From Streptomyces sp. NBC_01267 (GTDB lineage: Bacteria; Actinomycetota; Actinomycetes; Streptomycetales; Streptomycetaceae): a stretch of DNA of 64,000 nucleotides. The translations under genes were made by a program, and so were the position numbers. The stretch covers positions 310,001 through 374,000 of the forward strand of contig NZ_CP108455.1 in the NCBI RefSeq assembly GCF_036241575.1, in the 5' to 3' direction. This document shows, in pieces, positions 38,008 to 46,420 of the stretch. The notes below the pieces were generated by a model that saw nothing but the letters and a program-made list of their open reading frames with translations, did no database searches and was not told the origin of the DNA. Every line of letters starts with the position of its first letter. The stretch's first letter is position 1.

Positions 38008-38361
38008 CGAGTTCCTCCCCGCCCGGGACAGGCCCCGGTGCTCGTACAGACCGTGCCCGCCGTGTCTCACGGGATGCGGCCCGATCCACGTCGACCGGGC
38101 CGCATCCCGATCAACGACCGGCCTCGAACCCCGACACGGCGGACACCCGAACGGGTCGGTGCCGCCGTGTCCTCGTGCCCTGATGTATGGGGTGGACGAC
38201 AGGTGGGGCGTGACTGGTGGTCACCGCCCGCCCCCAACTCCGGTACAGCCGTCCCGACCCACTTCGAGAAGGGCGGCCCCGGCACACCGAGGAGCGGCAG
38301 ACTTGTCGCTCCGGGCCATGTGTAGCGGGCACGTGGCCGAAGACGGGGGCGGAGTGCGTCG
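38008..38361. other. Divergent promoter region, no gene seen
   Basis: 354 bases between the leftward chaplin-like gene and a rightward membrane-anchored protein gene. It holds both promoters; I see no clear palindrome or RNA structure. GGGGCGGAG just before 38362 is the ribosome binding site of the right gene. Confidence 0.4.
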
Positions 38362-38874
38362 GTGGATCTCAGCTCAGTGATCATCGCGGTGGCGGGTGTC
38401 GCAGGAACCCTGGGGGGATCGCTCCTCACCCAGCGCGGCTCCGAACGAGCGAAGCGCCGGGAAATAGATCTTGTTCGTAGTCATGAGGAGATGCGCGAGA
38501 ACCGTTCACTGCGGCGCACCTGTTACACAGATCTCAACCGTGACGCCCGGCAGTTCACCACCGCGCTCAATCACCACCTGCACGTCTTGAGGGAACGCGG
38601 CGCGGAGGACGCCGACATCGACGCACTCGACAAGGCGAAGAACGCGCACCGCGACCGCTACTCCGAAGCACAGATGATCGCTCCCGAAGCGGTACTCGGA
38701 CGGGCGAGTGCCGTCAACCAGGCCCTGACCAAGGTCTACGGGCAGGTCAAGCGCCTGGAGCAGGATGCTCCCGGACCGGGCGAAGCGATGGAGACGGCGA
38801 GCCGGGCCCAGTACGAGATCTGGGACGTGCTCCGTGCGATGAGACGCGCCATGCGTGACGACCTCGGCGTGTGA
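38362..38874 (+). CDS. Membrane-anchored coiled-coil protein, 170 aa
   Basis: From GTG 38362, one N-terminal membrane helix ('SSVIIAVAGVAGTLGGSLLT') is followed by a long charged helical region ('REIDLVRSHEEMRENRSLRR') and 'CYTDLNRDARQFTTALNHHL', then 'AKNAHRDRYSEAQMIAPEAV' and a terminal basic helix. The layout, one anchor plus coiled coil with conserved-looking helices, occurs in Streptomyces proteins of unknown function. The stop precedes the epimerase start by 113 bases. Confidence 0.7.
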   Translation: MDLSSVIIAVAGVAGTLGGSLLTQRGSERAKRREIDLVRSHEEMRENRSLRRTCYTDLNRDARQFTTALNHHLHVLRERGAEDADIDALDKAKNAHRDRYSEAQMIAPEAVLGRASAVNQALTKVYGQVKRLEQDAPGPGEAMETASRAQYEIWDVLRAMRRAMRDDLGV

Positions 38875-38987
38875 TTCACCATGATCCGCTCCGGCCGGTC
38901 ACCACCCGTGCCGTCGGCTCCGGCCGGGCTAGGCTCACGGTACGAACCACCTGGTCAACGGGCGGACAGAAGGAGTTGAACCCAGAC

Positions 38988-39980
38988 ATGAAGGTACTGA
39001 TCTCGGGCGGGGCCGGGTACATCGGCAGCACGGTCTCCTCCGCCTGCCTGGACGCGGGCATCACACCGGTGATCCTGGACAGTCTGGTGACGGGCCGTCG
39101 GGAGTTCGCCGAGGACCGCGCGTTCTACCAGGGCGACATCGCTGACGGCGAGCTGGTGGACCGGATCTTCGTCGAACACCCGGACATCGAGGCGGTCGTG
39201 CACTGCGCGGCGCTGATCGTGGTGCCCGATTCGGTCGCTGACCCGATCGGTTACTACCGGGCGAACGTGGCCAAGAGCCTGGATTTCGCCGGTCACCTGA
39301 TCCGCAACGGCTGCCAGAAGATGATCTTCAGCTCCTCCGGCTCGATCTATCTGCCGGGCGAGGACTTCAGCGTGGACGAGGAGTCCGGGATCGCGCCGCA
39401 GAGCCCGTACGCGCGCACCAAAGCGGTCTGCGAGGGCATGTTCGCCGACATCGCGGCCACACAGCCGATCCGGATCCTGTCCCTGCGCTACTTCAACCCG
39501 ATCGGCGCGGACCCCGAGCTGCGCACCGGTCTCCAGTTGCGGCGGCCCAGTCACGCGCTCGGCAAGCTGATCGAGGCACATGACGAGGGTGTGCCGTTCC
39601 GGATCACCGGGAACGGCTGGCCCACCCGGGACGGTTCCGGCATCCGCGACTACGTGCACGTCTGGGACCTGGCCACCGCGCACGTGGCCGCGCTCCAGCG
39701 GTTCGAGGCCGCGCTGGACGGCGCCAGGTCCTCGGTGATCAACCTCGGCACCGGTACGGGCACCACCGTCACCGAGTTGGTCGACGCCTTCAACAGCGTG
39801 GTCACCCCGCCGGTCGCGGTGGTCGAGACCGGCCCGCGGCCGGGCGACGTGGCAGGCGCCTTCACCCGCAGCGACCGGGCCGAGCAGTTGCTCGGCTGGG
39901 TGCCGAAGTTCAGCGTCGCGGAAGGCATCCGCGACTCGCTGCGCTGGGCCGGGGTCCGCGACCAGCGGCTCGCCGGGTAG
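38988..39980 (+). CDS. galE: UDP-glucose 4-epimerase
   Basis: 330 residues from ATG 38988; GAAGGAG lies 13 bases upstream. 'MKVLISGGAGYIGSTVSSAC' is the NAD-binding fold, 'MIFSSSGSIY' contains the catalytic Ser, and 'SPYARTK' the Tyr-x3-Lys pair; 'YFNPIGADPE', 'GSGIRDYVHVWDLATAHVAA' and 'RPGDVAGAFTRSDRA' are strongly conserved in GalE. It interconverts UDP-glucose and UDP-galactose for polysaccharide synthesis or galactose use. No other Leloir gene adjoins, suggesting a role in envelope or exopolysaccharide sugars. Confidence 0.92.
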   Translation: MKVLISGGAGYIGSTVSSACLDAGITPVILDSLVTGRREFAEDRAFYQGDIADGELVDRIFVEHPDIEAVVHCAALIVVPDSVADPIGYYRANVAKSLDFAGHLIRNGCQKMIFSSSGSIYLPGEDFSVDEESGIAPQSPYARTKAVCEGMFADIAATQPIRILSLRYFNPIGADPELRTGLQLRRPSHALGKLIEAHDEGVPFRITGNGWPTRDGSGIRDYVHVWDLATAHVAALQRFEAALDGARSSVINLGTGTGTTVTELVDAFNSVVTPPVAVVETGPRPGDVAGAFTRSDRAEQLLGWVPKFSVAEGIRDSLRWAGVRDQRLAG

Positions 39981-40060
39981 CTCCGCGGCACCCCGGCCCC
40001 ACAGCGCAGCCCCGAGGGCCCGGTATCCGTCGGGTGTCGCCGTCCGGGCATCACCGTAAG

Positions 40061-40094
40061 GACAGGTACCGCCCGTGGTGACAGATACCGCCCG
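40061..40094. repeat. Direct repeat of GACAG-x-TACCGCCCG
   Basis: GACAGGTACCGCCCG (40061-40075) recurs as GACAGATACCGCCCG (40080-40094), one mismatch, between the convergent galE and kstD genes. Function not apparent. Confidence 0.5.
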
Positions 40095-40108
40095 GCTGTG
40101 CCCGATGT

Positions 40109-41782
40109 CTACGGTGCGGCCCGGTGCAGCCTCTCGGTGATCGCGTTGACTGCCACCCAGCTGAAGACCATTGCCGGGCCGATGGTCGCCCCCGGACCCG
40201 GATAGGTCGCACCCATCACCGCCGCCGCGCAGTTTCCCGAGGCGTACAGTCCGTCGACGGGTGTGCCGTCCTCCCGCAGCACCCGCGCGTCGGGGTCGGT
40301 GATCAGCCCGCCCTTGGTGCCGATGTCCCCGGGGTGGACGGGGACCGCGTAGAAGGGGCCCTTCGCCAAGGGTGCCAGGTTGGGGTTGGGGAGGGTCGGG
40401 TCGCCGTAGTAGCGGTCGTAGACGCTGTCACCCCGGCCGAAGTCCTCATCCTTGGCGGCGGCTGCGAAGCCGTTGAAACGGCTTACGGTGGCGGGCAGTT
40501 CGGGCGCCCCGAGCTGCCCGGCCAGTTGGTCGAGAGTCGGCGCCTGCCGCAGGAAGCCGCTCTCCCGCCAGGCCTTCGGGAAGGGCTGTCCGGGGAGGAG
40601 GCCGGCGAAGATGTAGCGGGCCCTGGAGGAGGCGTCGAGGATCATCCAGGACGGGACGGTGGTCGCGTCGGGGCGGTCACAGGCATACATGCGGTCCACG
40701 AAATCGTGGTACGGGGCGGCCTCGTTGGCGTACCGCTCCCCCGCCGCGTTGACGATCACCATGCCGGGGATGCCCCGGTCCGCGACCAGGAAGAACGGCT
40801 TCTCCCCGGGCGGGCAGAGCGACGGCGCACCCCACACCTTGTCGAGCAGGCCGGTAGCGGCGCCCAGTTCCTCGCCGAGCAGCAGCGCGTCGCCGGTCTG
40901 GCCCTCCGAGGCGTGGGTCCAGTCGGCCGAGGTCGGTGCGGGCAGGTACTTCTCGCGCAGCCGCTGGTCGTGCGAGAAGCCGCCGGAGGCGAGCACCACA
41001 CCGCCCCTGGCGTGGATCGTCTGTTCCCGGCCGTCGCGCTGGACCCGTATGCCGGTCACCTTGCCGTCCTGCGTGACGAGGCCGGTGAGCGGGGTCCGCA
41101 GCCACAGTTCGCCGCCGAGTCTGTCGTACGACAGCCGCATCCGGGCGATCAGTGCCTCGCCGAGCGAGAGCAGTTTCCGTCCCCTGAGCAGCGCCCCGGC
41201 CGCACGTCCGGCCAAGCGGAGCGCCTTGCGGCGGCCCGCCCAGGTGCGGCCCGACATGTTCAGAAAGCGGAAGTCGTACGAGGTGATGGTGAGGCCGTAC
41301 GTGGGAAGTCCCGCCCGGCGCAGGGTGTGCCGGGCCTCGCCGAGCCGCTTGAGGTCGACGATCCGTGGTTCGACGGAGCGGCCGAGGGCCATGCCGCCGA
41401 GCCGCTCCGGGTAGTAGTCCGAGTAGCCCGGGGTGTACATGAAGCGCACCTCGGTCTTCTGGTGGAACTCCTCGACCATGCGGGGCCCGTGGGTCAGATA
41501 GGCGTCCTTGCGTGCGCCCGGTACCCGGTCCCCGACGGTGGCGTCGAGGTACGCGCGGGCCTTCTCGCGTGTGTCGCCGAGTGCGGCGGCGTCCAGGTGG
41601 AAGTTGCCGGGGACCCATATCGCACCACCGGACAGTGCGGTGGAACCGCCGTAGCGGTCGGTCTTCTCGACGATCAGCGCGGTCAGGCCGCGCAGCCTGG
41701 CAGTGATCGCGGCGGCGAATCCGGCGGCGCCGGAGCCGACGACCACCACGTCGTACGTGCACGGGTGTTCCTGGGAAGCCAT
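40109..41782 (-). CDS. kstD: 3-ketosteroid delta1-dehydrogenase
   Basis: 557 residues. FAD fold 'VVVVGSGAAGFAAAITARLR' (Gly16-Gly21) at the N terminus and the closing 'GLYASGNCAAAVMGATYPGP' with 'GATIGPAMVFSWVA', where the Tyr and Gly of YPGPG correspond to catalytic and oxyanion residues in known KstD enzymes. It inserts the 1,2 double bond into the A ring of 3-ketosteroids. It is the last gene of the hsaADCB-kstD operon, 36 bases after hsaB. KshAB encoded nearby supply the 9alpha-hydroxyl that lets ring B open. Confidence 0.9.
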   Translation of the reverse strand: MASQEHPCTYDVVVVGSGAAGFAAAITARLRGLTALIVEKTDRYGGSTALSGGAIWVPGNFHLDAAALGDTREKARAYLDATVGDRVPGARKDAYLTHGPRMVEEFHQKTEVRFMYTPGYSDYYPERLGGMALGRSVEPRIVDLKRLGEARHTLRRAGLPTYGLTITSYDFRFLNMSGRTWAGRRKALRLAGRAAGALLRGRKLLSLGEALIARMRLSYDRLGGELWLRTPLTGLVTQDGKVTGIRVQRDGREQTIHARGGVVLASGGFSHDQRLREKYLPAPTSADWTHASEGQTGDALLLGEELGAATGLLDKVWGAPSLCPPGEKPFFLVADRGIPGMVIVNAAGERYANEAAPYHDFVDRMYACDRPDATTVPSWMILDASSRARYIFAGLLPGQPFPKAWRESGFLRQAPTLDQLAGQLGAPELPATVSRFNGFAAAAKDEDFGRGDSVYDRYYGDPTLPNPNLAPLAKGPFYAVPVHPGDIGTKGGLITDPDARVLREDGTPVDGLYASGNCAAAVMGATYPGPGATIGPAMVFSWVAVNAITERLHRAAP

Positions 41783-41818
41783 CTCAGCTGCTCCTCTCTC
41801 CTGCGGCGTCGGCCGGCA

Positions 41819-42304
41819 TCAGAACGTCCCCTGTCCGTAAGCGCTCCGGAAGTACAGCAGCGGGCTGCCGTCCTCGCGGGCGTCGAGGTCCAGGACGCGG
41901 GCGGTGACGACGTAGTGGTCACCGGCCTCGTGCATCCCGTACAGCTCGCAGTCGATGGTGGCGAGGGCGCCGTCGAGGCGGACACCACCGTGGTCCGAGG
42001 GCGTCCAGTCGACGCCCGCGAATTTGTCGTCGCCGCTGCGGCCGAGCGCCGTGCACACCGCCTGCTGGTCCCCGGCGAGGACGTTGACCGTGAAACGCCC
42101 GGCGGCCTCGATCCTCGGCCAGCTGGACGAGGTCCTGCCGACGCAGAGCAGGACCAGCGGCGGATCCAGGGAGAGCGAGGCGAAGGACTGGCAGACCAGG
42201 CCCGCCGGCCGGCCGGTGCTGTCGACGGCGGCGACGACCGTGAGGCCGCTGGCGAACCGGCCGAGCACCTCCCTGAAGTCGTCCTGGGAGATCAGCCGTT
42301 CCAC
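41819..42304 (-). CDS. hsaB: Flavin reductase component of HsaA monooxygenase
   Basis: 161 residues from GTG 42304, which overlaps the end of hsaC by 13 bases. 'LGRFASGLTVVAAVDSTGRP' and 'SFASLSLDPPLVLLCVGRTS' are typical of the HpaC/HsaB flavin reductases; it uses NADH to supply reduced FMN to HsaA. The order hsaA-hsaD-hsaC-hsaB matches a compact steroid operon. An in-frame upstream extension exists but lies inside hsaC and lacks similarity. Confidence 0.88.
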   Translation of the reverse strand: MERLISQDDFREVLGRFASGLTVVAAVDSTGRPAGLVCQSFASLSLDPPLVLLCVGRTSSSWPRIEAAGRFTVNVLAGDQQAVCTALGRSGDDKFAGVDWTPSDHGGVRLDGALATIDCELYGMHEAGDHYVVTARVLDLDAREDGSPLLYFRSAYGQGTF

Positions 42305-43188
42305 TGGTGGCCCCAGAAGCTGTCCGCGGTGATCTCCTTGGCGGTCCAGGCCGCCGGGTCGACGATCAGGCCGTCCCATCCGTACTCGACCTGGAAGCCG
42401 CCCGGGGCTGCGGCGTAGAAGGAGACCATGTGGTCGTTGGAGTGGCGGCCGAGGGTGGACGCGATCGGGATGCCCGCCTTGTTCATCCGGTCCAGGCAGA
42501 AGCCGACGTCGTCGAGGGTCTCCAGTTCGACCATGAAGTGGACGATGCCGGGCGGCAGTGCGCCGGGGTAGAGCCCGAGGCTGTGGTGGCGCTGGTTGGG
42601 GCTGAGAAAGTTCATCCAGTAGAAGTCGCGGCCGGGTTCACCGGTCGGTACGGCGGCGGGCGGCAGTTTCATGCGGTCACGGAGCTGGAAGCCCAGGATG
42701 TTCTCGTAGAAGTCGGCGGTGGTCTCCATGTCCGGGGCGGGCAGGACGACATGGCCGAGGCCGAGCCGGTCGCCGGTGACGAAGCGGTTGCCGTACGGGG
42801 TGTGGAGCGGGGTGTGGTCCTGGGCCTGGCCCCAGTACAGCTCCAGGGGGTTTCCGGCGGGGTCCTCGAAGTGGATGAGCCCCTGGACTCGGCGCTCGGC
42901 GAGCGTCGCGTCGTCGGCGGCCTTGACGGTGACGCCGGCCGCTTCGAGCTCGGCTGCGGCCTCCGCCAGGGCGCGGGCGCCCGCCACTTCGAAGCCCGCG
43001 CAGAGCAGGCGGTCGGCCTCGTCCGCGACGAAGGAGAGGCGGCGGATCCGGTCGTCCATACGGGCGTTGAGGACGGTGTCCGTGGAGTCGGCGCCTTCGG
43101 CCATGCCCAGGATGTCGAGGACGTACGTACGCCATTCGGCGAGGTCGGTGGTCCCGATGCGCAGGTAGCCCAGCGAGCGAATGTCCAT
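42292..43188 (-). CDS. hsaC: 3,4-DHSA 4,5-extradiol dioxygenase
   Basis: 298 residues, two-domain type I extradiol dioxygenase. Fe(II) ligands are visible as His146 ('GLGHVVLPAPD'), His217 ('PGIVHFMVELE') and Glu268 ('FQVEYGWDG'). It opens the aromatic A ring of 3,4-dihydroxy-9,10-seco-androstatriene-dione by meta cleavage. ATG 43188 follows GAGGGG. A tandem repeat (43201-43236) fills the gap between this gene and hsaD. Confidence 0.92.
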   Translation of the reverse strand: MDIRSLGYLRIGTTDLAEWRTYVLDILGMAEGADSTDTVLNARMDDRIRRLSFVADEADRLLCAGFEVAGARALAEAAAELEAAGVTVKAADDATLAERRVQGLIHFEDPAGNPLELYWGQAQDHTPLHTPYGNRFVTGDRLGLGHVVLPAPDMETTADFYENILGFQLRDRMKLPPAAVPTGEPGRDFYWMNFLSPNQRHHSLGLYPGALPPGIVHFMVELETLDDVGFCLDRMNKAGIPIASTLGRHSNDHMVSFYAAAPGGFQVEYGWDGLIVDPAAWTAKEITADSFWGHQWNG

Positions 43189-43200
43189 GATGAACCCCTC

Positions 43201-43236
43201 AGTGGGATCAGTGGGATCAGCGGAGTCAGTGGGATC
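43201..43236. repeat. Four tandem 9-base units at the hsaD-hsaC junction
   Basis: AGTGGGATC occurs at 43201, 43210 and 43228 with AGCGGAGTC at 43219. The array spans the last codons and stop of hsaD (ends 43226) and the gap to hsaC. It can expand or contract without damaging either protein, so its length may vary between strains and alter the spacing of translation in the operon. Confidence 0.75.
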
Positions 43237-44098
43237 GGTGAGAGAAGAAGTCGATGGCCAGGCGGTTGAACTCGTCGAAGCGTTCCGTCTGGGCCCAGTG
43301 GCCGCAGTGCGGGAAGACGTGCAGGCGCGCGTCGGGAATCGTCTTGAGGGCGAGCAGGGCGCCGTCGAGCGGATTGACCCTGTCCTCCCGCCCCCAGGTG
43401 AGCAGCGTCGGCTGGGTGATGCGGTGGGCCTCGCGCCACAGCATGGTGCCCTCGGGCCACTTGGCGAACGCGGCGGCCATCCGGGCGTTGCCCAGCCTGG
43501 CGTCGGGGTCGGTGGCCTGCGCGTACCGCTCCTCGACGAAGTCGTCGGTGACGATCGAGGAGTCGTGGGCGAGCGTGGTGAGGAAGGTCCGCATCTGCTC
43601 ACGGGTCGGCTCGGCGGCCAGCGAGAAGGCGAAGAGCTGCTTGATGCCTTCGGTCGGATCGGGTGCGAAGAGGTTGACCGAGATGCCGCCGGGGCCCATC
43701 AGGACCAGCTTGGCGACCTTCTCCGGGTGGTCGAGGGCGAGGCGGGTCACGGTTCCGCCGCCGAGCGAGTTCCCGACGAAGTACGCCTGCGGAATGCCGA
43801 GTTCGTCCAGGAGCGCGGCCACGGCGTGCGCGGCGAAGCTGAAGTAGTCGCGGTCGGGTTCGGTCTTGTCGGAGCGGCCGAAGCAGGGCTGGTCGATCAG
43901 GAGGGTGCGGAAGTGCTGGGCGAAGACGGGCAGGTTGCGGCCGAAGTTCGACCAGGCCGAGGCGCCGGGCCCGCCACCGTGCAGCAGCACGGCCACGGGC
44001 GCGTCCGCGGGTCCGGCCTCGTGGTAGTGCAGGGTCAGGCCGCCCGCCTCTGCGGTACGTGAGGTGTTCTCGGGGGTGAGGGTCACAGGGGTGCTCAC
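43226..44098 (-). CDS. hsaD: 4,9-DSHA hydrolase (meta-cleavage product hydrolase)
   Basis: 290 residues, alpha/beta-hydrolase fold. The oxyanion 'LHGGGPGASAWSNFGRNL', nucleophile Ser111 in 'YFVGNSLGGGTVTRLAL', and the catalytic His in 'PHCGHWAQTERFDEF' are all present and typical of BphD/HsaD. It cleaves the C-C bond of the ring-opened product, releasing the CD-ring propionate and 2-hydroxy-hexa-2,4-dienoate. The start overlaps the hsaA stop as ATGA (44095-44098). Confidence 0.92.
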   Translation of the reverse strand: MSTPVTLTPENTSRTAEAGGLTLHYHEAGPADAPVAVLLHGGGPGASAWSNFGRNLPVFAQHFRTLLIDQPCFGRSDKTEPDRDYFSFAAHAVAALLDELGIPQAYFVGNSLGGGTVTRLALDHPEKVAKLVLMGPGGISVNLFAPDPTEGIKQLFAFSLAAEPTREQMRTFLTTLAHDSSIVTDDFVEERYAQATDPDARLGNARMAAAFAKWPEGTMLWREAHRITQPTLLTWGREDRVNPLDGALLALKTIPDARLHVFPHCGHWAQTERFDEFNRLAIDFFSHRSH

Positions 44099-45264
44099 AG
44101 CATCGGGTCCTGGATGTCGAGGCCGAGGGCGGCCTGGCCGTGGAGTACGAGGGCACGCTCGGGGTCGTTGGCCGCGTGACCACGGCCGGTGTGCACGTCG
44201 CGCCAGGCGCGCTGGACCGGGTTGGGGCCGGTGCGCATGGCGTTGCCCCCGGCGTTCTCCATCAGCAGGTCCACGGCCGCGACCGAGCGTTCGGTGGCGA
44301 GGACCTGGTCGCGGCGGGCACGGGCGCGCAGCAGCATGGAGAGCTCGTCGCCGCGCTCGGCGACGGCGTACATCTCGCCCACGTTGCGCATGAGTTGGAG
44401 CCAGGTGGCGTCGACGTCGCTGGACGCGCGGGAGATGCGTACCTGCGCGAAGGGGTCCTCGGCGACCTTCTGGCCGTAGCTGACCCGGAAGCGCTCACGG
44501 GTGGCGGCGGTGTACGACTCGTACGCGCCCTGGGCGATGCCGACGATCGGTGTGGAGATCGTGGTGGTGAAGACGGTGGCGTAGGGGAGCCGGTAGACGG
44601 GTTCGGGGTTGAGCTCGTGTCCCGGCACCTTCAGTGCGCTCACCGGGCCGAAGCTCAGCGCGCGGTGCTCGGGCACGAAGGCGTCCTCCACGACGATGTC
44701 GTTGGAGCCGGTGCCGCGCAGGCCGACGGTGTCCCAGACGTCGTCGACCCGGTAGTCACCGAGCGGCAGGAGGAAGGTCCGCATGTCGACGGTCCGGCCC
44801 TCGTCGTCCGTGACGAGCCCGCCCAGGAGTACCCATTCGGCATGGTCGCAGCCGGAGGAGAAGTGCCAGCGGCCGGTGATCCGGAAGCCGCCGTCGGCAA
44901 CCGTCACCTTGCCGCTCGGGGCGTACGAGGAGGCGATCCGGGTCAGCGGGGACGTTCCCCACACCTCCTCCTGGGCGCGTGGGTCGAAGAGTGCGACATG
45001 CCAGGGGTGGACGCCCAGGACCGAGGCGACCCAGCCGGTGGAGCCGCAGACCGTCGCGATCTCCTTGACGGCTTCGTAGAAGACCGCGGGGTGCGCGGCG
45101 CGCCCTCCGTAGGCCTTCGGCTGGAGCAGCTGGAAGAAGCCCGTCTGCTCCAGTTCCTTGATCGTCTCCTCTGGCACCTTGCGCTGCGCCTCGGCCCGGT
45201 CGGTGCGTTCGTGGAGTGCGGGGGCGAGTGCGCGGACTGCCTGAAGGACTTCCTCGTCGCTCAT
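44095..45264 (-). CDS. hsaA: Oxygenase component of the 3-HSA hydroxylase
   Basis: 389 residues with the acyl-CoA-dehydrogenase fold of group D flavin monooxygenases: 'TGFFQLLQPKAYGGRAAHPA', 'CGSTGWVASVLGVHPWHVAL', 'GGFRITGRWHFSSGCDHAEW', and a C-terminal 'LMENAGGNAMRTGPNPVQRA'. With reduced flavin from HsaB it hydroxylates the phenolic A ring to a catechol. ATG 45264, after AAAGGGG, is the first gene of the operon; the IclR-type operator lies 87 bases upstream. Confidence 0.92.
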   Translation of the reverse strand: MSDEEVLQAVRALAPALHERTDRAEAQRKVPEETIKELEQTGFFQLLQPKAYGGRAAHPAVFYEAVKEIATVCGSTGWVASVLGVHPWHVALFDPRAQEEVWGTSPLTRIASSYAPSGKVTVADGGFRITGRWHFSSGCDHAEWVLLGGLVTDDEGRTVDMRTFLLPLGDYRVDDVWDTVGLRGTGSNDIVVEDAFVPEHRALSFGPVSALKVPGHELNPEPVYRLPYATVFTTTISTPIVGIAQGAYESYTAATRERFRVSYGQKVAEDPFAQVRISRASSDVDATWLQLMRNVGEMYAVAERGDELSMLLRARARRDQVLATERSVAAVDLLMENAGGNAMRTGPNPVQRAWRDVHTGRGHAANDPERALVLHGQAALGLDIQDPML

Positions 45265-45350
45265 GCGGGTCCCCTTTTCCTGTCTTCGTGAGATCTGCGG
45301 GGTGAAGTGCTGAGGACCGTACGACGGTGCACGCGAGCAACGACACCGCC

Positions 45351-45371
45351 GGTTCCCGCTGAGCGGGAACC
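45351..45371. promoter_or_regulatory. 21-bp perfect palindrome, putative IclR operator
   Basis: GGTTCCCGCT and its exact complement AGCGGGAACC flank a single G. The site lies between the divergent hsaA and IclR starts (87 and 122 bases away). Related sites with the AGCGGGAA arm recur in front of hsaE at 51696-51712 and 51832-51848. IclR regulators use such palindromes; binding is inferred. Confidence 0.7.
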
Positions 45372-45493
45372 CCAAAAGGTATGCCTGAACGAAATACACA
45401 GCTCCCGCGTATTCCCTCCGGCCGGAACGCGTGGCAGTGTCCGAGCAACGCCGGAAAACGTCCGGTGACCACACGCAGACCTGGGGGTTTGTC

Positions 45494-46357
45494 GTGCCCG
45501 CACTGGCCGCCACCGCCGAGCGATCACCGCTCTCGCTGCTCGAGAAGGCCGCACGCGTCCTGAGTACGTTCGCCGGCCCCGAGCCCCGGCTCTCCCTCAC
45601 CGAGGTCGTACGCCGCTCGGGGCTGCCCCGCTCCTCCACCCACCGCATCCTCGACCAGCTGGTGCAGTTGCGCTGGCTGGACCGGGACGGGCGGGACTAC
45701 CGGCTGGGCATGGGCATGCTGGAGTTGGGGGCGCTCGCCTCGCACCACAACCGGCTGCGCCGCGCCGCGCTCCCGCATCTGCACGCCCTGCACGAGACGA
45801 CCGGCCACGTGGTGCATCTCGCGGTGCTCGACGCGGGCGAGGTCGTCTGTCTGGAGCGCATCGGCGGATCCGACGACGCGCAGTTGCCGCCCCGGGTGGG
45901 CGCCAGAATGCCCGCGTACTGCACGGCGGCGGGCAAGGCGATGCTCGCCTTCGGCACCCAGGCCGACGTCACCGGTGTCCTGGCCGGCGAGCTGCCCGCC
46001 CGTACGCCCCGCACCGTGGTCCGCCCCGCCGTCCTGCGCAGTGAACTCGCCGCGACCCGCGAACGCGGGATCGCCTACGACCGTGAGGAGAGCTGGCGCG
46101 GCGTCTGCTGTGTCGCCGCGCCGCTGCGCGGGGCCGGGCGGGCCGTGGCCGCGATCTCGGTCACCCGCCGCAGCTCCCATCAGGGCGTCGAGCAGCACGG
46201 TCCGGCCGTCCGGGCCTGCGCCGGCACCATCTGGCGTGAGCTGTACGGCCCCGGCCGGGCGGTCCGTGAGCGGACGCGCGGCGTCCGGGACCCGGACATC
46301 TCCGAAGGGGCCATGAGCAGCATGATGGGCTGGCTCCGCTTCAGCGAATGGATGTGA
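45494..46357 (+). CDS. IclR-family regulator of the steroid operons
   Basis: 287 residues from GTG 45494 after GGGGG. N-terminal winged helix: 'LSLLEKAARVLSTFAGPEPR', 'LTEVVRRSGLPRSSTHRILD'. The effector domain carries 'HHVVHLAVLDAGEVVCLERI'-type residues ('HVVHLAVLDAGEVVCLERIG'), 'YCTAAGKAMLAF' and 'YDREESWRGVCCVAAPL', as in IclR/PcaR sensors. Position between two steroid operons and the palindrome it faces imply control of both. Steroid catabolism in mycobacteria and rhodococci is controlled by TetR-type KstR/KstR2, so an IclR here is different. Confidence 0.88.
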   Translation: MPALAATAERSPLSLLEKAARVLSTFAGPEPRLSLTEVVRRSGLPRSSTHRILDQLVQLRWLDRDGRDYRLGMGMLELGALASHHNRLRRAALPHLHALHETTGHVVHLAVLDAGEVVCLERIGGSDDAQLPPRVGARMPAYCTAAGKAMLAFGTQADVTGVLAGELPARTPRTVVRPAVLRSELAATRERGIAYDREESWRGVCCVAAPLRGAGRAVAAISVTRRSSHQGVEQHGPAVRACAGTIWRELYGPGRAVRERTRGVRDPDISEGAMSSMMGWLRFSEWM

Positions 46358-46373
46358 CGCCGCTTCGGAGACG

Positions 46374-46404
46374 GCCGGGCCCGTTCCCGGCGCTCCGGCC
46401 CGGC
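46374..46404. terminator. GC-rich stem between convergent genes
   Basis: GCCGGGC (46374-46380) can pair with GCCCGGC (46398-46404), loop 17 bases, between the IclR and kshB 3' ends. Short but in the expected place. Confidence 0.45.
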
Positions 46405-46420
46405 GGCCGTGTCCGGCCGC

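Noticed and set aside
40124..42418. Long + strand open frame over kstD and hsaB
   Set aside because: Shadow of two clear minus-strand enzymes; no domain, no ribosome binding site.
45265..45493. KstR-type operator (TnnAACnnGTTnnA) in front of hsaA
   Set aside because: I looked for it here and in front of hsaE and did not find it; the palindrome present is of a different type.
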